From Rhodanobacter sp. C01 (GTDB taxonomy: Bacteria > Pseudomonadota > Gammaproteobacteria > Xanthomonadales > Rhodanobacteraceae): a stretch of DNA of 64,000 nt. A model generated the notes under the pieces. The model was not told the origin of the DNA, did not search any database, and saw only the letters and a program-made list of their open reading frames with translations. The position numbers and the translations under genes are program-made. Shown piece after piece: positions 55,207-64,000 of the stretch (positions are counted from its first letter, which is position 1; every line of letters begins with the position of its first letter). The stretch covers positions 124,001-188,000 of the forward strand of contig NZ_MUNR01000011.1 in assembly GCF_002001045.1 (NCBI RefSeq), read 5' to 3'.

Positions 55207-56394
55207 ATGAGCGAGTCTGCCCCCTGTACCCGCGCCGTGCGCGCCGGCATCGAAAGCGACACCCAGCACGGCGCGGTGGTGCCGCCACTGCACCTGTCGA
55301 CCAATTACAGCTTTCAAGGCCTGGGCGGGAAGCGGCCGTACGACTATTCGCGCAGCGGCAATCCCACCCGTGACCTGCTCGGCAATGCGCTGGCGGAGCT
55401 GGAGCAGGGCGCCGGCGCGGTGGTGACCTCCAGCGGCATGTCGGCGGTGGCGCTGGCGCTGGAACTGGTGCCAGCCGGGGCGAAGGTGCTGGCTGCGCAC
55501 GATTGCTACGGTGGCACTTGGCGCTTGCTGGATGCGTGGGCGAAGAAAGGTCGTTTCAGCGTCGAGTTCGCCGACCTGACCGACAGCGTGTCGCTCGCCA
55601 CTGGTTTGGCGCAGAAGCCTGCGCTGGTCTGGGTGGAGACGCCATCCAACCCCTTGCTGCGGATCACCGACATTCGCCACGTGGCGCAGGCTGCACATGC
55701 GGTCGGCGCGCTGGTGGTGGTCGACAATACCTTCCTGTCGCCGGCACTGCAGCAGCCGTTGCTGCTCGGCGCGGACGTGGTGGTCCACTCGACCACCAAG
55801 TACATCAATGGCCATAGTGATGTGGTCGGTGGCGCGGTGGTGGCGCGCGAGCCGGCCGTGTTCGAGCAGCTGAAATGGTGGGCCAACTGCAACGGTCTCA
55901 CCGGCGCGCCGTTCGACAGCTATCTCACCTTGCGCGGCTTGCGTACCTTGTCGGTTCGCCTGCGTCAGCACCAGGAAAATGCCGAACGCATTGCCGCGCA
56001 GCTGGATGCCCATCCGGCCGTACGCAAGGTGTATTACCCCGGCCTCGCCAGCCATGCCGGCCATGCCCTGGCCGCGCGCCAGCAGCAAGGCTTTGGCGCC
56101 ATGCTCAGTTTCGAGCTGGAAGGCGACGTGACCCAGATCGAGGCTTTCGTCGACGGCTTGCAGTATTTCTCGCTGGCCGAGTCGCTCGGCGGTGTGGAAA
56201 GCCTGATCGCGCATCCGGCATCGATGACGCATTCGGCGATGGCAGTGGAGGCGCGCCGCGCCGCTGGCATCGCCGACAGCCTGCTGCGGCTGTCGGTGGG
56301 CATCGAGGATGGCGATGACCTGCTGCGTGATCTCGATGCGGCCCTGCTGCGCGCCAGCGTCGTGGACAAATCGAAACGCCGGGTGATCGCATGA
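55207..56394 (+). CDS. metB: Cystathionine gamma-synthase / O-acylhomoserine lyase
   Basis: 395 residues of the Cys/Met metabolism PLP family. PLP-binding Lys198 lies in STTKYINGHSD; YDYSRSGNPT, VVDNTFLSP and SLGGVESLIAHPASMTHS are family marks. It replaces the acyl group of activated homoserine with cysteine to make cystathionine, or with sulfide. The GGVESL/SMTHS pattern fits gamma-synthase, but family members are hard to tell apart. It lies 42 bases after metX and overlaps hom by 4 (ATGA). Confidence 0.93.
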   Translation: MSESAPCTRAVRAGIESDTQHGAVVPPLHLSTNYSFQGLGGKRPYDYSRSGNPTRDLLGNALAELEQGAGAVVTSSGMSAVALALELVPAGAKVLAAHDCYGGTWRLLDAWAKKGRFSVEFADLTDSVSLATGLAQKPALVWVETPSNPLLRITDIRHVAQAAHAVGALVVVDNTFLSPALQQPLLLGADVVVHSTTKYINGHSDVVGGAVVAREPAVFEQLKWWANCNGLTGAPFDSYLTLRGLRTLSVRLRQHQENAERIAAQLDAHPAVRKVYYPGLASHAGHALAARQQQGFGAMLSFELEGDVTQIEAFVDGLQYFSLAESLGGVESLIAHPASMTHSAMAVEARRAAGIADSLLRLSVGIEDGDDLLRDLDAALLRASVVDKSKRRVIA

Positions 56395-57518
56395 GCGCGG
56401 TGCTGGATGTTGATGCCACTGCAGGAGCGACTTCAGTCGCGACAGCGCTGCGTACGGTGGTCGCGGCTGAAGCCGCTGCTACAACAACCATCGCGATCGT
56501 GCTGCTGGGTACCGGCGTGGTCGGCGGCGCGCTGCTGAAGCTGCTCAACACGCCTGCCGCTGTCAGTGTGCGACTGGTAGGCGCGGCCAATTCACGTCGG
56601 CAGCAGACCGTTGCGGCCAGCCTCGCCAACCGCAACCTGCGCGAGCAATTGAACAACAGCCAGGGCGATGCGCGCGACAACGCCGGCCTGCTGGCGGCGC
56701 TGGATGCCAGTGGCGCGGCAGTGAAGGTCATCGTCGATGCCACCGCCAGTGCGCCGCTGGCATCGCGTCACGCCGAGTGGCTGGGGCGTGGTTATCATGT
56801 GGTCACCGCAAACAAGGCGCTGGCTGGCGGCGAGCTGCCCGGCTGGCGTGCGCTGCAGGCGGCGGTCGTCAACGGCGGTCGTTACGGCGATTCGGCCACG
56901 GTCGGTGCCGGCTTGCCGGTACTGTCCACCCTGCGTCGCCTGCGCAGCTGCGGTGATGCGCTACTCACGCTGGAAGGCGTGTTCTCCGGTTCGCTGTCAT
57001 GGCTGTTCAACCAGTACGACGGCAGCCGCCCGTTTTCCGCGCTGCTGTCTGAAGCGCGCAAGCTCGGCTATACCGAGCCCGATCCACGCTCGGACCTTTC
57101 CGGCGAGGACGTGGCGCGCAAGCTGCTGATCATCGCCCGCAATGCAGGTTTCGCGCTGGGCACCGACGAGGTGGATGTGCAGGGACTGGTGCCCGAGCCG
57201 TTGCGTGCGCTGGATACGGAATCCTTCCTGGCCCGACTGGAGGAACTGGACGAGCCGCTCGCCAAGCTGCATGCCCAAGCGAAATCCCGTGGCAACGTAT
57301 TGCGCTTCCTGGCCCGTCTCAACCAGCGCGGCCGCGCCCGCGTCGGTCTGGTCGAAGTGCCGCTGACCCATCCCGCCGCGCGCCTGTATGGCACCGACAA
57401 CCAGTTCGCCCTCACCACCACCCGCTACAACACGCAGCCGCTGGTGATCCAGGGACCAGGCGCAGGGCCGGAAGTGACCGCGCAGGCTTTGCTGGGTGAC
57501 GTGCTCGCGCTGGCCTGA
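56391..57518 (+). CDS. hom: Homoserine dehydrogenase with repeat-encoded N-terminal insertion
   Basis: 375 residues. The Rossmann motif is LLGTGVVGGALLKLL (about 39-53), followed by ANKALAGG and the catalytic-domain stretches GLPVLSTLRRL, GVFSGSLSWLF and GYTEPDPRSDLSGEDVARKLLI. No ACT or aspartokinase domain. It reduces aspartate semialdehyde to homoserine, the MetX substrate. Residues 10-31 (ATAGATSVATALRTVVAAEA and onward) are encoded by an imperfect inverted repeat of the dispersed type; homologues normally start close to the Rossmann strand. ATGA overlap with metB fixes the start, unless translation begins internally. Confidence 0.93.
   Translation: MSAVLDVDATAGATSVATALRTVVAAEAAATTTIAIVLLGTGVVGGALLKLLNTPAAVSVRLVGAANSRRQQTVAASLANRNLREQLNNSQGDARDNAGLLAALDASGAAVKVIVDATASAPLASRHAEWLGRGYHVVTANKALAGGELPGWRALQAAVVNGGRYGDSATVGAGLPVLSTLRRLRSCGDALLTLEGVFSGSLSWLFNQYDGSRPFSALLSEARKLGYTEPDPRSDLSGEDVARKLLIIARNAGFALGTDEVDVQGLVPEPLRALDTESFLARLEELDEPLAKLHAQAKSRGNVLRFLARLNQRGRARVGLVEVPLTHPAARLYGTDNQFALTTTRYNTQPLVIQGPGAGPEVTAQALLGDVLALA
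56420..56483. repeat. Dispersed imperfect inverted repeat inside the hom coding region
   Basis: Left arm TGCAGGAGCGACTTCAGTCG continues to GCGAC (56420-56443); right arm GTCGCGGCTGAAGCCGCTGC continues to TACA (56460-56483). The 24-base arms pair with 4 mismatches around a 16-base centre. It resembles TGTAGGAGCGACTTCAGTCG elements that I recall as abundant and normally intergenic in Xanthomonadaceae. Here it is read in frame without stop codons. Confidence 0.8.
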
Positions 57519-57558
57519 ATTCGTGTGGCAAATCCCGGTGCGCGATACGGGCCGGGAC

Positions 57559-59223
57559 TCAATGCCCGGTGATGCGTTCGGAAGTTTCCTCATCCGGCGG
57601 CACCAGCGGTGCGTTCGGATCGATGTGTGCTTCCAGTTGCGCCGCTTCCACCGACGGCGTGCGCCAGCCGGACTTCACGCCCCACAGATAGAACGCCAGG
57701 CCGATCACCGCGACCACGCCCAGATCCACGCCGTAGGACAGGTAGCCCTGACCACCGAAGGTGGTACTGCCGGCCCACGAGACGAAAGCCAGCGTCGGTA
57801 GATAGCACACCAGCCACCAGGCCCCCTTCATCTGGCGGCCAAAGTCGTGCCATCCACTTTTGGCCTGGTAGTACAGGTACACCGGCAGTGCCACTACCAT
57901 CAGCAGGATGATCTCGCCGGTGAGTGGCCACTTCGCCCAGTACAGCAGCTCGGTCGACATGATGAAGGCGATGCCGGCGAGCACCGGCAGGCCAGCCAAT
58001 CGCAGCGGGCGGTGCAGTCCCGGTGCGGTGCGGCGCAACGTCATCACGCTGACCGGACCGGTCAGGTAGGAAATGATCGTCGCCACCGAGATCACTGCTG
58101 CCAGCGTACCCCAGCCGCGGAAGAAGAACAGGAACAGGAACGACACCGCGAGGTTCAGCCACATCGCGGGACGCGGCACGCCCCACTTCGGATGCACGCG
58201 GCCGAGTATCTTCGGCAAGGTGCCGTTGCGCTCCATGCCGTAGATCATCCGCGCGGTGGTGGCGGTATAGGTCATGCCGGTGCCGCTGGGGCTGATGAAC
58301 GCGTCTATGTACAGCAGCATCGCCAGCCAGTGCAGGTTGACGATGATCGCCAGCTCGGCGAACGGCGAGCGGAAGTCTATGCCGTGCCAGCCGGTCTTGG
58401 CCAGCAGATCCGGCGGCACCGCGCCGATATAGGCGACCTGCAGGATGATGTAGACCACGGTGGCCAGCAGGATCGAGCCGACGATGGCGAACGGGATGCT
58501 CTTGCCCGGATTGCGCGCCTCGCCCGCCAGATTCACCGGGCTCTGGAAACCGTTGAAGCTGAACACGATGCCGGCGGTGGCGACCGCGGTGAGGATCGCC
58601 GCGAAATCGGTGGCGTGCGAGCCGCCATGAATGCCGACGGAGAAGTTTTCGCGATGGAAACCGCTGGCGATCAAGGCCACGCCAGTGAATGCCGGCACCA
58701 CCAGCTTGAACACGGTGATTGCCGTATTGGAATGCGCGAACAGCTTCACGCTCCAGAAATTCAGCAGGAAATAGATGATCACCAGCACGGCGGCGATCGA
58801 CAGGCCGATCACGCTCAGCTCGCCGTGACCGTCGGGCATGTGCATGTACAGATCGTGCGCCCATTGCCAGGGCCATGAGGCCATGTACTGCACCGAAGCC
58901 TCGGCCTCGACCGGGATCACCGAAACGATCGCGATCCAGTTCGCCCACGCGCCGATGAAGCCGACCAGCGAACCGTGCGAGTAGTGGCTGTAGCGCACCA
59001 TGCCGCCGGATTCCGGAAACATCGCGCCCAGTTCGGCGTAAGTCAGCGCGATCGTCATGATGATCGCAGCACCCAGCACCCAGGCCCACACCGCACCCGG
59101 GCCGGCCAGGCCGGCGGCCTTCCACGCACCGAACAGCCAGCCGGAGCCGATGATCGAGCCCAGGCCGGTGAGCATCAGGGCGAATGGGCCGACGTCGCGG
59201 CGGATCGGACTGGATGAGGACAT
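57559..59223 (-). CDS. APC superfamily amino acid permease
   Basis: 554 residues from ATG at 59223 after AGGAG. Twelve or more membrane helices, with the first carrying GLGSIIGSGWLFG, the unwound substrate-site motif of APC transporters, and later GFQSPVNLAGEARNPGKSIP. It probably imports an amino acid or related amine by proton symport. Located between hom (convergent) and metK, so a methionine or precursor substrate is possible but not shown by sequence. Confidence 0.92.
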   Translation of the reverse strand: MSSSSPIRRDVGPFALMLTGLGSIIGSGWLFGAWKAAGLAGPGAVWAWVLGAAIIMTIALTYAELGAMFPESGGMVRYSHYSHGSLVGFIGAWANWIAIVSVIPVEAEASVQYMASWPWQWAHDLYMHMPDGHGELSVIGLSIAAVLVIIYFLLNFWSVKLFAHSNTAITVFKLVVPAFTGVALIASGFHRENFSVGIHGGSHATDFAAILTAVATAGIVFSFNGFQSPVNLAGEARNPGKSIPFAIVGSILLATVVYIILQVAYIGAVPPDLLAKTGWHGIDFRSPFAELAIIVNLHWLAMLLYIDAFISPSGTGMTYTATTARMIYGMERNGTLPKILGRVHPKWGVPRPAMWLNLAVSFLFLFFFRGWGTLAAVISVATIISYLTGPVSVMTLRRTAPGLHRPLRLAGLPVLAGIAFIMSTELLYWAKWPLTGEIILLMVVALPVYLYYQAKSGWHDFGRQMKGAWWLVCYLPTLAFVSWAGSTTFGGQGYLSYGVDLGVVAVIGLAFYLWGVKSGWRTPSVEAAQLEAHIDPNAPLVPPDEETSERITGH

Positions 59224-59362
59224 GCAGAGCTCCTGTACGGGCGCCAGTTGCGCCAAAAGAGCTCGATGGTTGCAGAGTACTCGCCCCATGTCACCCGTCA
59301 CTGGTCACACCCGCCAGCGCTGACCGGCCAGTACGATGCCGCGCCTGGAGTTCTCGCCAAAC

Positions 59363-59393
59363 GGAAACGGGCCGCTCGAGGCGGCCCGTTTCC
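59363..59393 (-). terminator. Intrinsic terminator of metK
   Basis: Perfect 13-bp inverted repeat (59363-59375 with 59381-59393) around TCGAG, 22 bases past the metK stop. On the minus strand it is followed by GTTTGG, a short T-run. Confidence 0.85.
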
Positions 59394-59414
59394 ATGTAAC
59401 GCAGCAACGCGGGC

Positions 59415-60614
59415 TTACTTCAGCCCGGCGTCCTTGCGCAGTGCCTCGGCGCGGTCGGTCAGCTCCCACGAGAACGCGGTGAAGGCGTTGCCGTTGGCGT
59501 CCTTCATCTGGTGCGGGGTGCGGCCGAAGTGACCGTAACTGGCAGTCTGCTGGTACATCGGGTGGATCAGGTCGAGCATCTGCAGGATGCCGTACGGGCG
59601 CAGGTCGAAGTGCTTGCGGATCAGCTTCTCGATCTTCTCGTCGCTGATCTTGCCGGTGCCGAACGTGGTGACCGAGATCGAGGTCGGATGCGCCACGCCG
59701 ATCGCATAGCTGACCTGCACCTCGCAGCGGTCGGCAATGCCGGCGGCGACGATGTTCTTAGCCACGTAGCGTGCGGCATAGGCGGCCGAGCGGTCGACCT
59801 TGGATGGATCCTTGCCGGAGAACGCACCGCCACCATGACGAGCCCAGCCGCCGTAGGTGTCGACGATGATCTTGCGGCCGGTCAGGCCGCAGTCGCCCAC
59901 CGGTCCGCCGATCACGAACTTGCCGGTCGGGTTGATGTGGAACTTGGTGCCCTTGTGCAGCAACTTGGCCGGCAGCACCGGCTTGAGGATGTACTCGCGC
60001 ACGGCCTCGATCAGGTCTTTCTGCTTCACGTCCGGATCGTGCTGGGTCGACAGCACCACGGCGTCGATGGCGGTGGCCACGCCGTTCTCGTAGCGCAAAG
60101 TGACCTGGCTCTTGGCATCCGGGCGCAGCCACGGCAGCGGCGAGTTCTTCTTCTTGCGGACCTTGGCCTGCTGCTCGACCAGGCGGTGCGAGTAGTAGAT
60201 CGCCGCCGGCATCATGTCCTTGGTTTCGTTGGTGGCGTAGCCGAACATCAGGCCCTGGTCGCCCGCGCCCTGTTCTTCCGGCTTCTTGCGGTCCACGCCC
60301 TGGTTGATGTCCGGCGACTGCTTGCCGATCAGGTTGATCACGCCGCAGGTAGCGCCGTCGAAGCCGACGTCGCTGGAGTCGTAGCCGATGTCGACGATGA
60401 CCTTGCGGGTGATCGCTTCCAGGTCGATCCATGCATCGGTGGTGATTTCACCAGCGACGATCGCCACGCCGGTCTTGACCATGGTTTCGCAGGCAACACG
60501 GGCACGCGGATCCTGCGCGACGATCGCGTCGAGCACGGCGTCGGAGATCTGGTCGGCGACTTTGTCCGGATGGCCTTCGGAGACCGATTCGGAGGTGAAC
60601 AGGTAGTTGGACAT
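59415..60614 (-). CDS. metK: S-adenosylmethionine synthase
   Basis: 399 residues, standard length. Conserved stretches: [32 protein letters not shown], the P-loop-like [39 protein letters not shown] and the C-terminal [13 protein letters not shown]. It joins methionine and ATP to form SAM, the ligand of the riboswitch upstream of metX. It is monocistronic, with its own terminator and a 263-bp upstream gap. Confidence 0.98.
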   Translation of the reverse strand: MSNYLFTSESVSEGHPDKVADQISDAVLDAIVAQDPRARVACETMVKTGVAIVAGEITTDAWIDLEAITRKVIVDIGYDSSDVGFDGATCGVINLIGKQSPDINQGVDRKKPEEQGAGDQGLMFGYATNETKDMMPAAIYYSHRLVEQQAKVRKKKNSPLPWLRPDAKSQVTLRYENGVATAIDAVVLSTQHDPDVKQKDLIEAVREYILKPVLPAKLLHKGTKFHINPTGKFVIGGPVGDCGLTGRKIIVDTYGGWARHGGGAFSGKDPSKVDRSAAYAARYVAKNIVAAGIADRCEVQVSYAIGVAHPTSISVTTFGTGKISDEKIEKLIRKHFDLRPYGILQMLDLIHPMYQQTASYGHFGRTPHQMKDANGNAFTAFSWELTDRAEALRKDAGLK

Positions 60615-60877
60615 CGCGGTATATATCCTTTCGTGCGGATAGAGAGATAAAGAAGCCCGACATGATACATCGCCGCGCCCGGTTTTGCAGCCCGGGCCGA
60701 TTCTGGCGCCCGCAAGGTTAGGCGCATGTTCAGCCGTTTGGACGGCTGTCAGGGTGCCGTATCCATGTGACAGTGCGGTTTTTCAGGGGCGGCAGCTTTG
60801 ACGGCTATTGGTGAAAACGGGTGAGGTGGCGCTCCCCGTCGATACCTCCCTGTCACGGCAGGGAGGCGTTCGATCGG
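60615..60877. other. Intergenic region upstream of metK
   Basis: On the minus strand a TATCAT hexamer (60667-60662) may be the metK -10; no good -35 is visible. Unlike metX and metE, I find no S-box, B12-box or met-box-like sequence here. A GCCGTTTGGACGGC-type hairpin near 60733-60746 is present, of unknown role and possibly part of the metE 3' end. Confidence 0.4.
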
Positions 60878-63169
60878 TTACGCGGGGAGTGCCAGTTCGC
60901 TGCGCAACTGCTGCGCGGTGCCAACCATGTGGCGCAGCGCCAGTTCCACCTCGGGCCAGCCACGGGTCTTCAGCCCGCAATCGGGGTTGATCCACAGCTG
61001 GTCCGGTTGCAGTACGTCGAGCGCCTTGTGCAGCAGGTCGAGCATTTCGGCGGATTCAGGCACGCGTGGCGAGTGGATGTCGTACACGCCCGGACCGATG
61101 CCGTTGGGGTAGCGGAAGCGCACGAACGCGTCGAGCAATTCCATCCGCGAGCGGCTGGTCTCGATCGAGATCACATCGGCATCCATCGCCGCCACCGCAT
61201 CGATGATGTCGTTGAACTCCGAGTAGCACATATGGGTGTGGATCTGCGTGGCGTCGCGCACGCCGCCGGCGGTGATGCGGAAGCATTCCACCGCCCATGC
61301 CAGATAGCTTGGCCATTCGTTGCGGCGCAGCGGCAGGCCTTCGCGCAGCGCCGGCTCGTCGATCTGGATCACGCGGATGCCGGCGGCTTCCAGGTCATGC
61401 ACTTCGTCGCGCAAGGCCAGCGCGATCTGCCGGCAGACGGTCTCGCGCGGCAGATCATCGCGCACGAACGACCATTGAAGCATCGTCACCGGGCCGGTCA
61501 GCATGCCCTTCATCGGCTTTTCGGTCAGCGATTGCGCATAGCTCGACCAGTGCACGGTCATCGGTGCGCGGCGGGCGATGTCGCCATAGATCACCGGCGG
61601 CTTCACGCAGCGCGAACCGTAGCTCTGCACCCAGCCAAGCCTGGTGAACAGATAGCCGTCCAGTTGCTCGCCGAAGTATTCGACCATGTCGTTGCGTTCG
61701 GGCTCGCCGTGCACCAGGACGTCCAGACCGATGTGTTCCTGGAAACGCACCACACGTTCGACTTCGGCTTCCAGCAGGGCGTTGTAGGCGGCATCGTCCA
61801 GCTTGCCGGCACGATAGGCGGCCCGTGCCTTGCGCAACTCGTCGGTTTGCGGGAAGGAGCCGATCGTGGTGGTGGGCAGCGGCGGCAATGCCAAGGTCTC
61901 GGACTGTGTCAGCTGGCGTATGGCATAGCCGGAGCGGCGCAAGGTCGCTTGCGGGTTGAGCGTGCGCAGGCGGCTGCGAACCCCGGTGTCGATGACGCCA
62001 AGCGCTTGCGCCTGTGCGGTCAGCAGGGCCTGCTGCGCCGCCAACGCGGCATCGGCTTCCGGCAGCCCGGCGAGTGCGTCGGCATATACCCGCAGCTCCT
62101 CGATTTTCTGCCGGGCAAACGCCATGGGCGCGAGGCGCGATGGATCGAGTGCGGTTTCCGCCGCGAGATCGATCGGCACGTGCAGCAACGAGCAGGAGGG
62201 TGCGAGCCACAGGCGTTCGTTGCCGATGCGCGCCTGTGCCTTGTGCAATAGCGGTAACACGCGCTCGGGCTGGCTGCGCCAGATGTTGCGCCCATCGACC
62301 ACGCCGACACTGAGGATGTGGCTGGCCGGCAGCGCATCCAGCACGCTGTCGAGCTGTTCCGGCGCACGCACCAGATCGATGTGCAGCCCATCCACCGGCA
62401 GCGTAGTCGCCAGTTTCAGGTTGTCGCCCAAGGCACCGAAGTAGCTCGCCAGCAGCAGCCGTGGCGTATGCGCTGGGGCCAGGGCCGCATAGGCGTGCCG
62501 ATAGGCGGCGTGGTCATCGCCGTCCTGATCGAGCACCAGGCAAGGCTCGTCCAGTTGCACCCAGTCGGCACCGGCGTCAGCCAGTTGTCCAAGCAATTCG
62601 ATGTAGACGGGCAGCAGCGCATCGAGCAAGTCCAGGCGGTCGCTGCCGTCGACCGTCTTGGAGAGCAGCAGGAATGAAACCGGACCGAGCAGCACCGGTC
62701 GCGCCTGATGCCCTTGTGCCTGCGCTTCGCGGAATTCGGCGAGTGGCTTGTCGCCGTTGAGCGCGAAACGCTGACCAGTCTCCAGTTCCGGCACCAGGTA
62801 GTGGTAGTTGGTATCGAACCACTTGGTCATTTCCAGCGCATGCAGGTCGTGGCCGTCGCGCTTGTGTCCGCGAGCCATCGCGAAATAGCAGTCCAGGGGA
62901 TTTTTGGCGAACACCGGTCGATAGCGTGACGGGATGGCGTCAAACAACACGGCCGTGTCGAGTACATGGTCATACAGACTGAAATCGTTGCACGGCACGA
63001 CATTGGCGCCAGCGTCCCTGGCTAGCTGCCAATGCCGTCGACGCAGCATGCTGGCGGTGTCGGAGAGTGCTTCTGCACTGATTTCGCCGCGCCAGTGTGA
63101 TTCAAGCGAGCGCTTGAGTTCGCGCTTGAGGCCGATGCGCGGAAAGCCTGAATAGGTAACGAGTGACAT
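60878..63169 (-). CDS. metE: Cobalamin-independent methionine synthase
   Basis: 763 residues from ATG at 63169 after GAGGA. Both halves of the MetE double barrel are present. Zinc ligands are readable in THMCYSEF (His, Cys) and [11 protein letters not shown] (Cys); substrate residues in [10 protein letters not shown] and [12 protein letters not shown]. It transfers the methyl group from methyltetrahydrofolate-polyglutamate to homocysteine without B12. Directly controlled by a cobalamin riboswitch, which implies the cell also has B12-dependent MetH. Confidence 0.98.
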   Translation of the reverse strand: MSLVTYSGFPRIGLKRELKRSLESHWRGEISAEALSDTASMLRRRHWQLARDAGANVVPCNDFSLYDHVLDTAVLFDAIPSRYRPVFAKNPLDCYFAMARGHKRDGHDLHALEMTKWFDTNYHYLVPELETGQRFALNGDKPLAEFREAQAQGHQARPVLLGPVSFLLLSKTVDGSDRLDLLDALLPVYIELLGQLADAGADWVQLDEPCLVLDQDGDDHAAYRHAYAALAPAHTPRLLLASYFGALGDNLKLATTLPVDGLHIDLVRAPEQLDSVLDALPASHILSVGVVDGRNIWRSQPERVLPLLHKAQARIGNERLWLAPSCSLLHVPIDLAAETALDPSRLAPMAFARQKIEELRVYADALAGLPEADAALAAQQALLTAQAQALGVIDTGVRSRLRTLNPQATLRRSGYAIRQLTQSETLALPPLPTTTIGSFPQTDELRKARAAYRAGKLDDAAYNALLEAEVERVVRFQEHIGLDVLVHGEPERNDMVEYFGEQLDGYLFTRLGWVQSYGSRCVKPPVIYGDIARRAPMTVHWSSYAQSLTEKPMKGMLTGPVTMLQWSFVRDDLPRETVCRQIALALRDEVHDLEAAGIRVIQIDEPALREGLPLRRNEWPSYLAWAVECFRITAGGVRDATQIHTHMCYSEFNDIIDAVAAMDADVISIETSRSRMELLDAFVRFRYPNGIGPGVYDIHSPRVPESAEMLDLLHKALDVLQPDQLWINPDCGLKTRGWPEVELALRHMVGTAQQLRSELALPA

Positions 63170-63174
63170 GAAAA

Positions 63175-63200
63175 TTCCTCTTGCAATGGGCAAAGAGGAA
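63175..63200 (-). promoter_or_regulatory. Shine-Dalgarno-sequestering hairpin of metE (riboswitch expression platform)
   Basis: TTCCTCTT (minus strand 63200-63193) pairs perfectly with AAGAGGAA (63182-63175), which is the metE ribosome binding site; the loop is 10 bases. This is the expected OFF structure of a translation-controlling B12 riboswitch, lying between the aptamer and the start codon. What it does when cobalamin is bound is inferred from the class. Confidence 0.75.
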
Positions 63201-63379
63201 CGAAGGGTGACCAGCATGATCGCTGTGCCTTTGACCTTCGCCCCCGCGGGCGAGCCGGCACTGCCGCAGGGCAAGCGAAACCAGCGCGTCTGCCGCACAT
63301 GGCGACAGGCAGCGCACTGGCTCCGGTGTTCCCCCGCGGAAACGCCAGGTCGGACAGAAGCGCAAACGCACGCTTCCGG

Positions 63380-63565
63380 CTGAGGCAGGTATTCGGGCTC
63401 GTGGACGTACAGCTCGGCCTACTGTCCGTCGCTTCCCGGGCGCATCACGTCCAGTGCATGTAACGGAGGTCGTTTCCACATACCGCTGCGGGGCAGCGCC
63501 GGATTCACACCGGCTTCCCTTGAGTTATCTCTTTATTCGCATGAAGAGATAATTACCATCAGCGT
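63380..63565 (-). promoter_or_regulatory. Cobalamin (B12) riboswitch upstream of metE
   Basis: On the minus strand the order is: a 9-bp A/T-rich arm TTATCTCTT/AAGAGATAA (63552-63525), AGGGAAGCCGGTGTGAATCC, GCGCTGCCCCGCAGCGGTAT (the B12 box), TGCACTGG, GCCCGGGAAGCGACGG, and the closing GCCCGAATACCTGCCT. This is the full class I cobalamin aptamer core. Bound adenosyl- or methylcobalamin would repress metE when MetH can work. The exact 5' and 3' limits are approximate. Confidence 0.95.
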
Positions 63566-63570
63566 GGCGA

Positions 63571-63599
63571 AAATTAGCCGTATGGACGTCCGAAGTCAA
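63571..63599 (-). promoter_or_regulatory. Candidate metE promoter
   Basis: On the minus strand TTGACT (63599-63594), 17 bases, TAATTT (63576-63571), placing the start near 63564, just before the riboswitch. The spacer contains the 8-bp palindrome GGACGTCC (63584-63591), 6/8 to the met-box consensus, as a single copy only. Confidence 0.55.
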
Positions 63600-63698
63600 A
63601 CCAGGGTCAGGTGATGCAGGAGCAGCGAGTCGGCTTGCTGCCAATTGACCGCTCGCTAACGATCGAATCGACCGGCGGTCACGCAGGGCGATCGTGGC

Positions 63699-64000
63699 TC
63701 AGGCGGCCAGCTGCTCGCCGGCGGCGAGTGCGGCGAAGTAGTCGCGGGTCAGGCGCAGCTGCGCCTCGGCCGATTCGGCGCGATTGACGACCTGCCGGAA
63801 TGCGGCATTTTCCGGCCGATCCTTGGCATACCAGCCCAGGTGCTTGCGCGCGATGCGCACGCCGGCCAGTTCGCCATAGAACGCGTAGAGCTGTTCGAGA
63901 TGGCCCAGCAGGATCGTGCCGACCTCGGTCGGTCCCGGTTCGGGCAGCAGCTCACCGGTAGCCAGATAGTGCGCGATTTCGCGGAAGATCCACGGTCGTC
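63699..64000 (-). CDS. dusB: tRNA-dihydrouridine synthase DusB, C-terminal part (runs off the right edge)
   Basis: About 100 residues visible, ending at a stop at 63699-63701. The minus-strand frame reads RPWIFREIAHYLATGELLPE, then a helical domain with ARKHLGWYAKDRPENAAFRQ. GRPWIF/REI is the end of the DusB TIM barrel, and RKHLGWY is the family mark of its helical tRNA-binding domain. DusB reduces a uridine in tRNA using FMN. The N-terminal two thirds lie beyond the window. Confidence 0.92.
   Translation of the reverse strand, partial: RPWIFREIAHYLATGELLPEPGPTEVGTILLGHLEQLYAFYGELAGVRIARKHLGWYAKDRPENAAFRQVVNRAESAEAQLRLTRDYFAALAAGEQLAA

Noticed and set aside
56391..57518. Frameshift or pseudogene at the start of hom because of the inserted repeat
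   Set aside because: The frame is continuous from the ATGA overlap through all homoserine dehydrogenase motifs, so the gene looks intact.
60615..60877. A SAM- or SAH-sensing riboswitch upstream of metK
   Set aside because: I looked for S-box and other known SAM/SAH aptamer cores and found none of the conserved blocks.
1..64000. CRISPR arrays, insertion sequences, integrases, tRNA or rRNA genes
   Set aside because: No direct-repeat arrays, transposase or integrase motifs, or tRNA-like cloverleaf sequences were seen on reading both strands.

Overview
The window is high-GC chromosomal DNA from a gammaproteobacterium, most likely Xanthomonadales of the Rhodanobacter/Dyella type. This rests on gene content (GTP-type PEP carboxykinase, DUF4381-BatA-BatB-BatD aerotolerance-type operon, FadE, B12-independent MetE under a cobalamin riboswitch, met genes under a SAM-I riboswitch) and on imperfect inverted repeats with TGTAGGAGC-like ends, which I recall from this group. 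The species call is inference. I see no tRNA, rRNA, CRISPR array, insertion sequence or prophage. It reads as ordinary chromosome with dense operons.

Layout. 1-4.9 kb: end of a von Willebrand/Bat operon. 4.9-10.4 kb: a macro-domain deacetylase, then a MarR regulator followed by an RND efflux adaptor and pump. 10.5-13.2 kb (minus): secreted M28 peptidase, MscL, FAA-hydrolase-family enzyme. 13.4-19 kb: a MacA-like adaptor with a separate ATPase and two FtsX-type permeases, followed by a lipoprotein alpha/beta hydrolase. 19.2-23.8 kb: an ATP/ADP-translocase-like membrane protein, CBS protein, GtrB-like glycosyltransferase, MtgA and Hsp33. 23.9-27.9 kb: a large GAF-GAF-GGDEF-EAL protein and a divergent exported protein of unknown function. 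28-32.6 kb (minus): an ECF sigma / anti-sigma-like / DUF4097 cassette, PEP carboxykinase and a TetR regulator. 32.8-36.7 kb: hydrolase, FadE acyl-CoA dehydrogenase and a DUF4442 hotdog protein.

36.7-42.8 kb (minus): a four-gene signalling operon, namely a hybrid histidine kinase with three receiver domains, CheR, a receiver-less CheB and a receiver-GGDEF diguanylate cyclase. 42.9-53.5 kb (minus): CPBP protease, RF-3, M23-like protein, EF-G, an unknown protein, M24 peptidase, DUF1304 protein, fatty-acid desaturase and a 2OG-Fe dioxygenase.

53.8-63.6 kb is a methionine/SAM locus: metX-metB-hom behind MetJ-box-like octamers and a SAM-I riboswitch, an amino-acid permease, metK, and metE behind a cobalamin riboswitch. 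Together these convert homoserine to methionine and SAM, and the RNA and DNA signals would tie synthesis to SAM and B12 status. The window ends in the 3' part of dusB.

The most notable observations are a dispersed inverted repeat that is read in frame at the start of homoserine dehydrogenase, the apparent double (DNA plus RNA) control of metX-metB-hom, Shine-Dalgarno-sequestering hairpins at both metX and metE, the kinase-CheR-CheB-GGDEF module, and a BatB protein whose metal-binding MIDAS motif is degenerate.
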